Source: JAXGXT01 sp040772665 (GTDB lineage Bacteria > Bacillota > Clostridia > Lachnospirales > Anaerotignaceae). Taken from it: DNA of 64,000 nt. The notes under the pieces were generated by a model. It was not told the origin of the DNA. It searched no databases and saw only the letters and a program-made list of their open reading frames with translations. The stretch is from the NCBI GenBank assembly GCA_040772665.1, contig JAXGXT010000006.1, positions 91,916-155,915 of the forward strand, written 5' to 3'. Shown here one piece after another: positions 41,355 through 49,999 of the stretch (position 1 is its first letter; each line of letters begins with the position of its first letter). A program made the position numbers and the translations under genes.

Positions 41355-42281
41355 TTATTTTAATATTAAACTGCTGACTTCAACAAAATCTGCTTTTCCG
41401 TCCTTTCCCAAAATTCTGTTATAATCGGAGTAATCTTTATTCGTAAAAATATATGGCGAATTAATTGCTTTTTCTATCACAGCCACCTCTTCACCGCTTC
41501 TTATGTCTATAACCTCTTCCATTATAAAGTGGCTGTATGCGTCGCTCCAGTAATAGTTTTCCACAACAGTTCTTTCCTCTTTTTCTTCATAGCTTTCAGC
41601 CTTTGGCAAGCCTAATAAGGACTTGTCTTTTGAAGTCATATATTTTTGAAGCTTTTCTACTTTAATTTTAGGATGACTGCCCATTTTAAACTCAACCTTA
41701 CCATTTTCGGCAATTCTTTCCCAAAGGCTTTCACATTCATCATTGTTTAACCCTAAGTTTTTATCTGCTAAAACACTATATGAAGTGCTGAAAATTAAAT
41801 TATAATCATCTTTCCCAAAACAGTATCCTCTCACAAAGCCCACAGTTTCAAAGCCTTCCTCGGCTGTCTTGACTTTTTCCCTTAAGAAAACCCAGTTCTC
41901 CTTTCTTTGAGCCATATTTAAAATCATAGCTTCCTCAACATCATAAAATACTCCTAAGTTTCCCACATATGTATATACATTATTTTTCCTTGCATAAACT
42001 GAAACAACTGTAATCTGCGAAGAATATTTCCCTAAAATCACCGCTTCTTTTCCCTTTTCATCATAAATAACATTAATGCTTTGCACATGGTTTTTGTTTA
42101 TTTCATTATCTTTCTTTGAATCTTTAAGCAAAATCTCAGACACTTTAAGCTCTGTTTTTCGGTTCGGAACTTTTTTTAAATCCTTTTGTGTTATATAAGA
42201 ATTTACAGTAAAAATTCGTGCCGAAAAACCCACAACCATAACAGCTATAATGCATACAATTATTTTAATTTTCCTTTCCAA
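41355..42281 (-). CDS. Unknown membrane-anchored or secreted protein
   Basis: A 308-residue protein I do not recognise. Residues 4-24 (KIKIIVCIIAVMVVGFSARIF) form an uncleaved anchor or signal; no lipobox. The rest is soluble, with charged stretches and segments such as EGFETVGFVRGYCFGKDDY and YYWSDAYSHFIMEEVIDIRSG. The start is TTG 42281 with GGGGTG upstream. It stands alone between the CDF gene and queT. Function unknown. Confidence 0.6.
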   Translation of the reverse strand: MERKIKIIVCIIAVMVVGFSARIFTVNSYITQKDLKKVPNRKTELKVSEILLKDSKKDNEINKNHVQSINVIYDEKGKEAVILGKYSSQITVVSVYARKNNVYTYVGNLGVFYDVEEAMILNMAQRKENWVFLREKVKTAEEGFETVGFVRGYCFGKDDYNLIFSTSYSVLADKNLGLNNDECESLWERIAENGKVEFKMGSHPKIKVEKLQKYMTSKDKSLLGLPKAESYEEKEERTVVENYYWSDAYSHFIMEEVIDIRSGEEVAVIEKAINSPYIFTNKDYSDYNRILGKDGKADFVEVSSLILK

Positions 42282-42408
42282 AATAAATCACCCCTTAATT
42301 ATTTATATATGCAAAGGAGTGCAAAAAAAGGACGTTCATAAAACAACCCTTTGCCTGTGGTTTTTAAACCTTAAATTCTTCATAAAGCACATAAGCTTAA
42401 AATATAAA

Positions 42409-42451
42409 AACCTCCTTAACAATTACATAATCAGCAACTGTTTCAGAGGTT
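42409..42451 (-). terminator. Intrinsic terminator after queT
   Basis: Minus strand: AACCTC pairs with GAGGTT, with further AACA/TGTT pairing inside, followed by TTTTTATATTTT. It lies about 55 bases after the queT stop. Confidence 0.6.
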
Positions 42452-42504
42452 CCTTTAATGAAAAATAAATCTTTAATTATTTTTAAACTCTATATAACCA
42501 AATA

Positions 42505-43017
42505 TTATTTATTGATTTTTAAAATATCAATAACATTTGCATTGTTCATTATACTTTTAAAAACAGGGTATCCAACACATGTAACAACGGCAAACTCACC
42601 AAGCATTGTTGTTATAAGTGTAGGAAAATAAGGCAAAGCATAGCCTAAAGAAATGCCTATGGAAACTATAACCATGCTTAATGTAGGCCAAATAGTTGCT
42701 GTAATAAGGCTCTTGCTTTTAATTATGCCTGTAACTGCCATAATTGTTCCCATAGTTCCAAAAAACATGTCGATTATACCCGCAGGACTAAACATATTGC
42801 TTAAAAAGCATCCTATAACTAAACCAGGGGCATAAAGTGGGTCGATAAATGCCAAAAGCACCATTATCTCTGAAAACCTAAGCTGTATGGGGCCAAAACC
42901 CAAAGGTGCAATTGCAAGAGTTGCGGCAAAATATGCCGCCGCTGTTATACCTGTAACGGCTAAAACCCTTGCGGAAATTTTGTTGTTTTTTGTTTCTTCA
43001 AATAATTCATTGTTCAT
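42505..43017 (-). CDS. queT: QueT-family queuosine-precursor transporter
   Basis: A 170-residue S-component of an energy-coupling-factor transporter, with five or six helices. ARVLAVTGITAAAYFAATLAIAPLGFGPIQLRFSEIMVLLAFIDPLYAPGLVIGCFLSN contains the QueT signature around PLGFGPIQLRFSE. It takes up preQ0/preQ1 or queuine with shared ECF subunits, which are not in the window. Ribosome site AGGAGGAG precedes the ATG. It follows trpS on the same strand with a 75-base gap of hairpins. Confidence 0.9.
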   Translation of the reverse strand: MNNELFEETKNNKISARVLAVTGITAAAYFAATLAIAPLGFGPIQLRFSEIMVLLAFIDPLYAPGLVIGCFLSNMFSPAGIIDMFFGTMGTIMAVTGIIKSKSLITATIWPTLSMVIVSIGISLGYALPYFPTLITTMLGEFAVVTCVGYPVFKSIMNNANVIDILKINK

Positions 43018-43040
43018 TTTTTCTCCTCCTGTTTTGTTTT

Positions 43041-43083
43041 AGTGTTTTATATACACTTAAAGATGGTGTTCAGGCACATCTTT
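43041..43083 (-). other. Two hairpins between trpS and queT
   Basis: AAAGATG/CATCTTT (43059-43083) and AGTGT/ACACT (43041-43057) lie in the queT leader. They could be a weak trpS terminator or a queT regulatory leader. A preQ1 riboswitch was considered but the loop does not match. Confidence 0.4.
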
Positions 43084-43092
43084 TTAATGTCG

Positions 43093-44094
43093 TTATACTC
43101 TTGGGGGAAACCCCACCTTTTTTTGTACTTTTCGCAAAGTTTTGTTTGCAAGATAATTGGCTTTTTCTGCGTTTGATTTTATAATTGAGTCTATATAATC
43201 TTTGTTATTATCAAGTTCTATAACCTTTTTTTGTATAGGCTCAAGTTTTTCCACAACAGCCTCACCCACAGATTTTTTAAAATTACCATATCCTACGTTT
43301 GCAAACTCTCTTTCTGCATCAGCAATTGATATGCCTGTAACAGCGCTGTATATGCTTAAAAGATTGCTTACACCAGGTTTTTCAGTGCTAAACCTTACCT
43401 CATTTTCCGAATCTGTTACAGCTTTTTTAAACTTATTAATAATAACAGCAGGCTCGTCTAAAAGAGCAACAGTATTGTTTTTATTTTCATCTGATTTGCT
43501 CATTTTTTTATCAGGCTGTTGAAGAGCCATAATTCTTGCGGCAACCTTTCCAATATATGCCTCCGGAATTTTAAAAACATCACCGTAAATACCGTTAAAC
43601 CTTGCCCCAATGTCCCTTGTGATTTCAAGATGCTGTCTTTGGTCTTCCCCCACAGGCACCAAATCTGTCTGATAAAGAAGAATGTCGGCAGCCATAAGCA
43701 CAGGGTATGTGAAAAGTCCTGAATTAATGTTATCGGTATGCTTTTGGCTTTTTTCTTTAAACTGCGTCATTCTGCTAAGTTCACCCATGTATGTATAACA
43801 ATTTAAAATCCAGTTAAGCTCTGCATGTGCCGGCACATGGCTTTGATAATATATTATATTCTTTTCAGGGTCAAGACCTGCTGCTATATATTGAAGCAAA
43901 ACCTCTCTTGAGGAACGTCTAAGGTCTGCAGGGTTTTGTCTTACGGTTATTGCGTGCATATCAACAATACAGTAAAGACAGTTATATTCATCCTGAAGTT
44001 TTGTCCAATTGTTTAACGCTCCAAGATAGTTTCCAAGTGTTATAAGCCCTGAGGGCTGCATTCCGCTAAATATTATTTTTTTATCTTCTGACAT
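43093..44094 (-). CDS. trpS: Tryptophanyl-tRNA synthetase
   Basis: A 333-residue class I synthetase that charges tRNA-Trp. ATG 44094 follows GAGGAGAG. The HIGH-like site is PSGLITLGNYLGA near residues 14-26, the KMSKS loop is KKMSKSDENK near 190-200, and VDMHAIT and VPVGEDQRQHLEITRDIA-type sequence are the Trp and tRNA contacts. Length is normal. It has a good promoter at 44134-44162 and no T-box in its short leader. Confidence 0.96.
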   Translation of the reverse strand: MSEDKKIIFSGMQPSGLITLGNYLGALNNWTKLQDEYNCLYCIVDMHAITVRQNPADLRRSSREVLLQYIAAGLDPEKNIIYYQSHVPAHAELNWILNCYTYMGELSRMTQFKEKSQKHTDNINSGLFTYPVLMAADILLYQTDLVPVGEDQRQHLEITRDIGARFNGIYGDVFKIPEAYIGKVAARIMALQQPDKKMSKSDENKNNTVALLDEPAVIINKFKKAVTDSENEVRFSTEKPGVSNLLSIYSAVTGISIADAEREFANVGYGNFKKSVGEAVVEKLEPIQKKVIELDNNKDYIDSIIKSNAEKANYLANKTLRKVQKKVGFPPRV

Positions 44095-44133
44095 TATATC
44101 TCTCCTCAAAATTAACAAGTAGTAATAAAAAAC

Positions 44134-44162
44134 AGTATACTTTGTTATATAAAAATAATCAA
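44134..44162 (-). promoter_or_regulatory. Promoter of trpS
   Basis: Minus strand: TTGATT (44162-44157), 17-base spacer, TATACT (44139-44134). Leader about 35 bases. Confidence 0.7.
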
Positions 44163-44223
44163 TAAATATTCTGATTTTTAACCTTTTTCATCAAAAAGTT
44201 TGATTTTTTTTTATCAATTTCTC

Positions 44224-44260
44224 TTGTTATTTTAAATAAATTTGTTATAATATTAATAAC
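44224..44260 (+). promoter_or_regulatory. Promoter of the alcohol dehydrogenase gene with overlapping inverted repeat
   Basis: TTGTTA (44224-44229), 16-base spacer, TATAAT (44246-44251) with TGT upstream. GTTAT at 44244-44248 and ATAAC at 44256-44260 form an inverted repeat over the -10, which could be an operator. It differs from the Rex consensus TTGTTAANNNNTTAACAA, so Rex is not claimed. Confidence 0.6.
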
Positions 44261-44305
44261 CAAGTTTTACATGGTTAATACTTTATTTTTTAGGAGGAAC
44301 AGGAA

Positions 44306-45484
44306 ATGAACAGATTTACTTTACCAAGAGATATATATTACGGAAAAGACTCCCTTGAAGTTTTAAAAACATTAAAAGGTAAAAAAGCAATTATTGTTGT
44401 TGGCGGCGGCTCAATGAAACGGTTTGGTTTTTTAGATAAAACAGTTGAATATTTAAAAGAAGCGGGCATGGAAACCCTTGTTTTTGAAGGTGTTGAGCCT
44501 GACCCGTCTGTTGAAACAGTTATGAAAGGCGCAAAAGCCATGACGGATTTTCAGCCTGATTGGATTGTATCCATAGGCGGCGGCTCACCTATTGACGCAG
44601 CAAAGGCAATGTGGGCATTTTATGAATATCCTGAGGTTACATTTGAAGACCTTATTATTCCTTTTAATTTCCCAACCCTTAGAACAAAAGCTAAATTTGT
44701 TGCAATTCCGTCAACCTCCGGCACAGCAACAGAAGTTACGGCTTTTTCAGTTATAACAGACTATGCAAAGGGAATTAAATATCCTCTTGCAGACTTTAAT
44801 ATAACACCTGACATTGCCATTGTTGACCCTGCTCTTGCTGAAACAATGCCTCAAAGCCTTGTTGCCCACACAGGCATGGATGCGTTTACTCATGCTGTGG
44901 AGGCTTATGTTTCAACCCTTAACTCTCCTTTTACAGACCCTCTTGCAATAAAAGCCATACAAATTGTTGATGATTATTTAACAAAAAGCTATAACGGAGA
45001 TAAAGAAGCTAAAGAACTTATGCACTATGGCCAGTGTCTTGCAGGAATGGCATTTTCCAATGCTCTTTTAGGAATAGTTCATTCAATGGCTCATAAAACA
45101 GGTGCGGCATTTTCAACAGGACACATTACACATGGCCTTGCAAATGCAATGTATCTTCCATATGTTATTAAATATAATGCAAAAAATGAAACTGCGGCAA
45201 AAAGATATGCTGAAATTGCGGCTTCAATAGGTATAACAGGCTCAACTGAAGAAGCAATCAATGGCTTATGCGAAAGAATTGTTGAACTTAACAAGAAAAT
45301 GCAAATACCAAACACGCTTAAGGAGTTTGGTATACTGGAAAACGAATTTAACGAAAAAATTGCGGCAATTTCTGAAAATGCAGTAGGTGATGCTTGCACA
45401 GGTTCAAACCCAAGAACAATAGACCCTGAGGCAATGAAAAAACTTTTCACTTGTATATATTACGGAACAGAAGTTGATTTTTAA
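44306..45484 (+). CDS. Iron-containing alcohol dehydrogenase
   Basis: A 392-residue group III dehydrogenase. The N-terminal dinucleotide domain has VVGGGSMKRFGF and IVSIGGGSPIDAAKAMW (GGGS motif), then PSTSGTATEVTAFSVIT. The C-terminal helical domain supplies the metal ligands: the Asp of DIAIVDPAL region, MDAFTHAVEAYVS and GIVHSMAHKTGAAFSTGHITHGLANA. Single domain, so it is not the bifunctional AdhE. It probably reduces an aldehyde to an alcohol with NADH or NADPH during fermentation; the substrate is not known. AGGAGGA precedes the ATG; single-gene unit with its own promoter and terminator. Confidence 0.93.
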   Translation: MNRFTLPRDIYYGKDSLEVLKTLKGKKAIIVVGGGSMKRFGFLDKTVEYLKEAGMETLVFEGVEPDPSVETVMKGAKAMTDFQPDWIVSIGGGSPIDAAKAMWAFYEYPEVTFEDLIIPFNFPTLRTKAKFVAIPSTSGTATEVTAFSVITDYAKGIKYPLADFNITPDIAIVDPALAETMPQSLVAHTGMDAFTHAVEAYVSTLNSPFTDPLAIKAIQIVDDYLTKSYNGDKEAKELMHYGQCLAGMAFSNALLGIVHSMAHKTGAAFSTGHITHGLANAMYLPYVIKYNAKNETAAKRYAEIAASIGITGSTEEAINGLCERIVELNKKMQIPNTLKEFGILENEFNEKIAAISENAVGDACTGSNPRTIDPEAMKKLFTCIYYGTEVDF

Positions 45485-45490
45485 TAAAGC

Positions 45491-45530
45491 AAAAACGCTG
45501 TCGTGCTGTTTATAGTACGGCAGCTTTTTT
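45491..45530. terminator. Terminator between adh and the SLOG gene
   Basis: GCTGTCGTGCT and AGTACGGCAGC form a stem with one G-U pair around TTTATAG; AAAAA before and TTTTTT after make it usable from both sides. Confidence 0.8.
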
Positions 45531-45864
45531 AATTGTGAATTATTATCACTTTAAGAGGAACATTACGTATATGGCAGTTGTCTATAACATGTTTTGTTCC
45601 TCTTGATTTGCCGTCCCAAAACGCAATAACCATATCAGAATATTCAATTATCTCAATATTTCTTTTTAATGGCGCAAATCTTCCATACCTTTCATATTCA
45701 GGCAAAAATTCTGTATACTTAAATCCTTTTAACATGGCAAACTCCTTTGCCAAATTATCTACACCTCTTGCACCTCCTGAAACAATTTCAGTAACTGTAA
45801 AAGGCAGATACATTTCCAAGTTATAAATCTTCAATCCCCTTGATCCAATAACAGCAACTTTCAT
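45529..45864 (-). CDS. SLOG-domain protein (YspA/DUF2493-like)
   Basis: A 111-residue protein: MKVAVIGSRGL, IVSGGARGVDNLAKEFA, LPEYERYGRFAPLKRNIEII and SDMVIAFWDGKSRGTKHVID. This is the pattern of the SLOG/LOG-like nucleotide-binding fold, with the GGARGVD loop and the RN-motif. Members are thought to bind or sense nucleotide-derived ligands; some relatives act in phage defence. It is divergent from a ribbon-helix-helix gene, and both start with the same TATGAGGTG ribosome site, an inverted pair. Confidence 0.82.
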   Translation of the reverse strand: MKVAVIGSRGLKIYNLEMYLPFTVTEIVSGGARGVDNLAKEFAMLKGFKYTEFLPEYERYGRFAPLKRNIEIIEYSDMVIAFWDGKSRGTKHVIDNCHIRNVPLKVIIIHN

Positions 45865-45966
45865 ACTTCACCTCATATTTTGGATATATAGTATATTCAT
45901 TTTTTACATTATATCACATTAAAAACATAAAATAAATATACAATAAACTTATTATGAGGTGATACA

Positions 45967-46170
45967 ATGGCTACAAAAAGTATATCAATAAGAATTGAAG
46001 AAGAAATGTTGAAAAAAATAGGTTTTGTGGCAGATTATGAAGGTCGTTCCTTCAATAGTCACATTCTTGTTTTAATTCGTGAAAACATTAAATCTTTTGA
46101 AAATGAACATGGAAAAATTGAAGGAGAAATTAAACCTGAAATAAACGTAAAACCTGCAAGAAAATCATAA
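45967..46170 (+). CDS. Ribbon-helix-helix (Arc-type) DNA-binding protein
   Basis: A 67-residue protein. MATKSISIRIEEEMLKKIGFVADYEGRSFNSHILVLIREN is a standard Arc/MetJ fold: a beta strand with alternating residues, then two helices with the GRSFNS turn. The tail is charged (HGKIEGEIKPEI). It may repress the divergent pair it forms with the SLOG gene. GAGGTG precedes the ATG. No toxin gene is adjacent. Confidence 0.8.
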   Translation: MATKSISIRIEEEMLKKIGFVADYEGRSFNSHILVLIRENIKSFENEHGKIEGEIKPEINVKPARKS

Positions 46171-46178
46171 ATTAAATA

Positions 46179-46208
46179 AAAAAACCTCCGTATAATAACG
46201 GAGGCAAA
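46179..46208. terminator. Bidirectional terminator between the RHH gene and pspC
   Basis: CCTCCGT (46185-46191) and ACGGAGG (46198-46204) pair around TATAAT-like loop bases, with A7 before and CAAAAAA after. Confidence 0.85.
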
Positions 46209-46211
46209 AAA

Positions 46212-46439
46212 CTAAATATCTTTTTCTGTATATTCAACTTCAATATAAGGCGGAAGTTCGGGTATTATAAAAACGCAAGCTATATAAAAAATAATACTTC
46301 CCACAAATGCTGTAAAAAACATCATAATAACCCAAAAAATTCTGATTACCGTTACATCTATTCCTGTATAGTCGGAAATTCCCATGCAAACACCTGAAAT
46401 TTTCTTTCCCTCAGGGTTTCTGTAAAGCTTTTTTTCCAT
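46212..46439 (-). CDS. PspC-domain membrane protein
   Basis: A 75-residue protein, MEKKLYRNPEGKKISGVCMGISDYTGIDVTVIRIFWVIMMFF, which is the PspC domain: LYRnpegKkisGVcaGia. One or two helices near 30-62. ATG 46439 is spaced well from AAGGAG; the ATG at 46448 touches it. PspC proteins act in envelope-stress responses. It is the last gene of a DUF402-radC-pspC cluster and ends in a terminator. Confidence 0.9.
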   Translation of the reverse strand: MEKKLYRNPEGKKISGVCMGISDYTGIDVTVIRIFWVIMMFFTAFVGSIIFYIACVFIIPELPPYIEVEYTEKDI

Positions 46440-46461
46440 AAATCTCATCTCCTTGTAAATT

Positions 46462-47157
46462 TTATAGATTTTCTATAAGCCCTTTGTCAGACATGCTTAA
46501 ATATTCGTTTCCTGCAACAATTATATGGTCTGCCACAAAAACATCAATCATGTTAAGTGCCTTTATTATATTAACTGTAGTTTCCACATCACTTTTTGTG
46601 GGAATAAGACTTCCGCCGGGATGATTATGGGCAAGTATAACTGTTCTTGCATTACACTTAATAACTGCCTCAATTATGCTTCTTGTATATACATGAGTTT
46701 CATTAACTGTGCCCATGCTTATAAGCTCGGCACTTATAAGTCTGCTTTGGCTGTCAAGAGCAATCACATAAAAACATTCAACCTTTTCGTGGCTAAGAAG
46801 AAATTTTCCATATTCTCCTGCAATATCAGAGCTGTCAATAAGTTTTTTAGGCTTCCATCTTTCTTTATCGAACCTTCTTAGTGTTTCCCTGATAATAACA
46901 AAAAATACAGATGCTTTGTGGCTTAAGCCGCACCTTCTTTGCAAGTCGTCTAAGTTAGCATTTATTATCATGTCAAGACTTCCAAACTCTCTTAAAAGCT
47001 TATGTGCCTTTTCATTTGTGTCGCCTCTTGGCTGAATGTAATAAAGCAGCATTTCAAGCAATTCATGATCCTGAAAGGAATTAATGTTGCTGTTTAAAAG
47101 CCTTTCTCTCATTCTTTCTCTATGTCCGTCATGTATACTCCCTTTTTTGCCGTTCAA
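46462..47157 (-). CDS. radC: RadC/MPN-family JAB1 metalloprotease-like protein
   Basis: A 231-residue protein. N-terminal helix-hairpin-helix region: HRERMRERLLNSNINSFQDHELLEMLLYY. The C-terminal MPN+ domain has the JAMM motif AHNHPGGSLIPTKSD and the upstream Glu in SMGTVNETHVYTRSI. Length is normal. Its biological role is unproved; despite the name it is not a proven DNA-repair protein. It starts 3 bases after the DUF402 gene. Confidence 0.93.
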   Translation of the reverse strand: MNGKKGSIHDGHRERMRERLLNSNINSFQDHELLEMLLYYIQPRGDTNEKAHKLLREFGSLDMIINANLDDLQRRCGLSHKASVFFVIIRETLRRFDKERWKPKKLIDSSDIAGEYGKFLLSHEKVECFYVIALDSQSRLISAELISMGTVNETHVYTRSIIEAVIKCNARTVILAHNHPGGSLIPTKSDVETTVNIIKALNMIDVFVADHIIVAGNEYLSMSDKGLIENL

Positions 47158-47160
47158 GAT

Positions 47161-47634
47161 TTATTTCTCCATTTCCTCTTTAAGAAGTGATTTTACACCT
47201 TGATTATAAATAATATAAAGCAGGCTGTTTAAATTTCTTAAACATCTTTTTGCCATATCCTGTGAAATAAGCCCCTCGTCTAAAGCATCTGCAATTTCGT
47301 CTAAATCCACAACCTTAACACTTCCGTCAGTATATATTATAACATCTGCCAAAAGGTCTGCAAAAATATAGGAGTTTTCCTCTTTGTTAAATATAACATC
47401 AATAATATCACAGTAATAACAAATAAGATTGTCATTATCATCAATAAATTTACTTACTTTATATCCCCTTTTAAGATAATAATAAGAATAGCCTTTGGAA
47501 AAATCAGATCTGGGCTTTAAAGCCTGCCATTTAGTAACCATAATTTCATCAGAAAGAAAAAGTATTTTATCATCTTTTAAAAACACCGTTTCTTTAGGTA
47601 TGAACCTTCTTCTGTAAAGCTTAAGATTTTCCAA
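47161..47634 (-). CDS. DUF402 family protein
   Basis: A 157-residue protein from TTG 47634, which has GGCAGGAGG seven bases upstream; the longer frame lacks a site. ENLKLYRRRFIPKETVFLKDD and GYSYYYLKRGYKVSKFIDDNDNLICYYCDIIDV followed by DLLADVIIYTDGSVKVVDLDEIADAL match the DUF402 fold, which has the two Asp clusters seen in nucleotide phosphatases such as Ntdp. A role in nucleotide or RNA-end turnover is possible, unproved. Confidence 0.85.
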   Translation of the reverse strand: MENLKLYRRRFIPKETVFLKDDKILFLSDEIMVTKWQALKPRSDFSKGYSYYYLKRGYKVSKFIDDNDNLICYYCDIIDVIFNKEENSYIFADLLADVIIYTDGSVKVVDLDEIADALDEGLISQDMAKRCLRNLNSLLYIIYNQGVKSLLKEEMEK

Positions 47635-47797
47635 ATCCTCACCCTCCTGCCTTAAAACAATAATAATACATATATTGTCTTTATACAAGACAAAAGAACA
47701 AAGTCTTTAAAGCTTATGTTTAAACACTATTTAGGCTAAAATAAAACAAAAGCTTTATTAATCTCCCTCTTTTTAAAACGTAAATAAGTTTATGCTC

Positions 47798-49999
47798 TCA
47801 TTCGCTTTCTTCATTCTTTAGAAGTTCTTTATAAAGGGGCATTTTTACAGTAACCTTAAATAAATCTCCGTCCGCCTCAATTTCAAATTTTCCATCCTGT
47901 AAAACAACAAGACTTTTTGCTATGGAAAGACCAAGACCCGATCCTTCTGTGCTTCTTGAATCATCTCCTCTTATAAATCTTTCCGCAAGGTTTTCAACAT
48001 TAACATTTATTTCATCCTGAGAAACATTTTTCATAGACATAATTCCATAGCTTTCATCAATAAAAATATCCACATACACCCTTGAATTTGTCATGGCATA
48101 TTTTATTACATTTGAAAAAAGATTTTCATAAATCCTCCACATATGCTTTCCGTCGGCATTTACAAAAACATCATCCTTTGCCGAAATTCTAAACTCCAGC
48201 TTAGCCTCTTTCGCCTTATCCTCAAATTCACCAAAAGCTTGAAGAATAAGCTGTTTAAGGTCAATTTTAGTTTTTTCAATGGAAAGATTTCCGCTTGAAG
48301 CTTTGCTTGCCTCAATAAGGTCTTCAATAAGCTGTTTAAGTCTTTTGCTTTTATCCACAAGAACATCAATATATCCTTTTGCAACCTCATTATCAAGGGA
48401 TAGCCTGTCTAAAAGGTCAACATATGAAACAATTGAGGTTAAAGGAGTTTTTAAATCATGGGATACGTTTGTTATAAGATCTGCCTTCATTCTTTCACTT
48501 TTTACCGCCTCTGAAATTGACATTTTAAGACCGCTTTGTATGTTGTTTATATCGCTTGCAAATTCTGAAAACGAAGGGCTCATTTTTTTAATGTCTATGT
48601 TTTGATAATCTCCCACAGAGGCAGATTTAACAACCTTCATAATTTTAGTTAGCGATTCCATTGTTCTAATAAGAATAAGCGCCACAATAAACATAAATAA
48701 GGCAAGTATAAGACCAAACACAGCCCTTCTTTCCGACAAACTGTAAAGCACAAGGCAGGTAAGTGTATAAAGTCCATAAAGGGTTATTATCCAGCCTGTA
48801 AAACTTTTTCCGCTTAATGTTTCTCCGACTTTTCTAAAAACAGAAGCAATAAGCGTATTTTTAATTAATATGCGGGCTTTTATCTGCCTTGACATTGTGC
48901 AAAGGAAACTGATTCCTATCATCATATCAATAACAGCTAAAATAGAAAACCCTATACCAAAGCCCACATACCAGGTTTGTCCGTTATAATAAAAAAGCCT
49001 TGCACCTATAAACGAAGCCATTACAAGGGATAAAACAGCGGCACTAAAAACAGCCAAAAAATGAATGTCATTATACATTTTGTCAATTGCCCTAAGCTTT
49101 ACCTCTCCTCCATATGTTTCCTGACCTGTAACCCTTATTAAATAAATGGCAAGGCCTATAATCATAAGGGCACAGAAAATTCCGGCACCTAAAATGTAGG
49201 GTGTGGTTTGCTTTTTAATTTCAAACTCAACCCGCCCATCATAAAAGTTATCACCTGGAGCAAAAACATTGGGAACACCTGCATAAAGCTTATAATTTCC
49301 GTTTGTTATAATTGAATTTGAATATCCTGAATAAGCTTTCATCTTGTCAGACAAAAATTCTCCGTCTAAAATCAAATATTGTTCAAAAGAAATAATTTCG
49401 TTTTTCTCTGCATTTCCTGCAACAGCCTTTCCTCTTTCGTTTTCAATGTAATAGCAAAAGTTTGCATAGCTGTCAAGTTCTCGTTTTTTAAAAATAAAGT
49501 TGTCCAGCTGGTTTTGAATATACACACTTTTGTAACTGCGCAGCTTTGTGCTAACAAGATCGGAATATTCATTAAAGTTATCCATAAGCTCTTCAGGGAT
49601 GGTTCCCGAAACAAGCTGAACCTGATAATCATCTGTTATTTCTGTGCTTGAGGTTATAATTCCGTCGGCAATGCCGTAATAGGATTTGAATCTTCTAAGA
49701 AGTTCATCTTCATCCACCGCTTTTCCGTCTCTCACGTTCCCTTCGCTTTTATACAAAATGTTAACTTCCACCACCATATCCATAAGGCTGCGAAATTCTT
49801 CTTTAAAAACATAGGTTTCTGTATAATCGTTATATTCCGAGTTAAAAACAGGGCCAAGGTTATAGCTTAAATTGTATGTTGCCCAAAACATTGCTGTCAA
49901 ACTTGCCACAACACCAACAGTAAACAAAATAAGCCCTAAAAAAGCTCCGAATTTGCACGGGCGTGAATAAAACTTAGATTTTTTCAATTTTGTAACCAA
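47798..49999 (-). CDS. Membrane sensor histidine kinase
   Basis: A 733-residue kinase. Helix near 17-42, an extracellular region of about 220 residues, then about seven hydrophobic segments between residues 272 and 450, which is an unusually large membrane part, then a HAMP-like linker. The HisKA box is NVSHDLKTPLTSIVSYVDLL with the phospho-His near residue 515; the ATPase domain has the N box region MWRIYENLFSNVIKYA and the G2 box EGSGLGLSIAKSL. Start is TTG 49999, overlapping the regulator gene by 26 bases, so the two are cotranscribed. Stimulus unknown. Confidence 0.9.
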   Translation of the reverse strand: MVTKLKKSKFYSRPCKFGAFLGLILFTVGVVASLTAMFWATYNLSYNLGPVFNSEYNDYTETYVFKEEFRSLMDMVVEVNILYKSEGNVRDGKAVDEDELLRRFKSYYGIADGIITSSTEITDDYQVQLVSGTIPEELMDNFNEYSDLVSTKLRSYKSVYIQNQLDNFIFKKRELDSYANFCYYIENERGKAVAGNAEKNEIISFEQYLILDGEFLSDKMKAYSGYSNSIITNGNYKLYAGVPNVFAPGDNFYDGRVEFEIKKQTTPYILGAGIFCALMIIGLAIYLIRVTGQETYGGEVKLRAIDKMYNDIHFLAVFSAAVLSLVMASFIGARLFYYNGQTWYVGFGIGFSILAVIDMMIGISFLCTMSRQIKARILIKNTLIASVFRKVGETLSGKSFTGWIITLYGLYTLTCLVLYSLSERRAVFGLILALFMFIVALILIRTMESLTKIMKVVKSASVGDYQNIDIKKMSPSFSEFASDINNIQSGLKMSISEAVKSERMKADLITNVSHDLKTPLTSIVSYVDLLDRLSLDNEVAKGYIDVLVDKSKRLKQLIEDLIEASKASSGNLSIEKTKIDLKQLILQAFGEFEDKAKEAKLEFRISAKDDVFVNADGKHMWRIYENLFSNVIKYAMTNSRVYVDIFIDESYGIMSMKNVSQDEINVNVENLAERFIRGDDSRSTEGSGLGLSIAKSLVVLQDGKFEIEADGDLFKVTVKMPLYKELLKNEESE

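Noticed and set aside
43018..43092. preQ1 riboswitch before queT
   Set aside because: A hairpin and an A-rich tail are present, but the loop sequence and spacing do not match the preQ1-I pattern. A covariance-model scan would decide.
44224..44260. Rex operator
   Set aside because: Does not fit TTGTTAANNNNTTAACAA; only a shorter inverted repeat is present.
45529..46170. Toxin-antitoxin pair
   Set aside because: The genes are divergent, not in tandem, and the SLOG protein has no toxin features.
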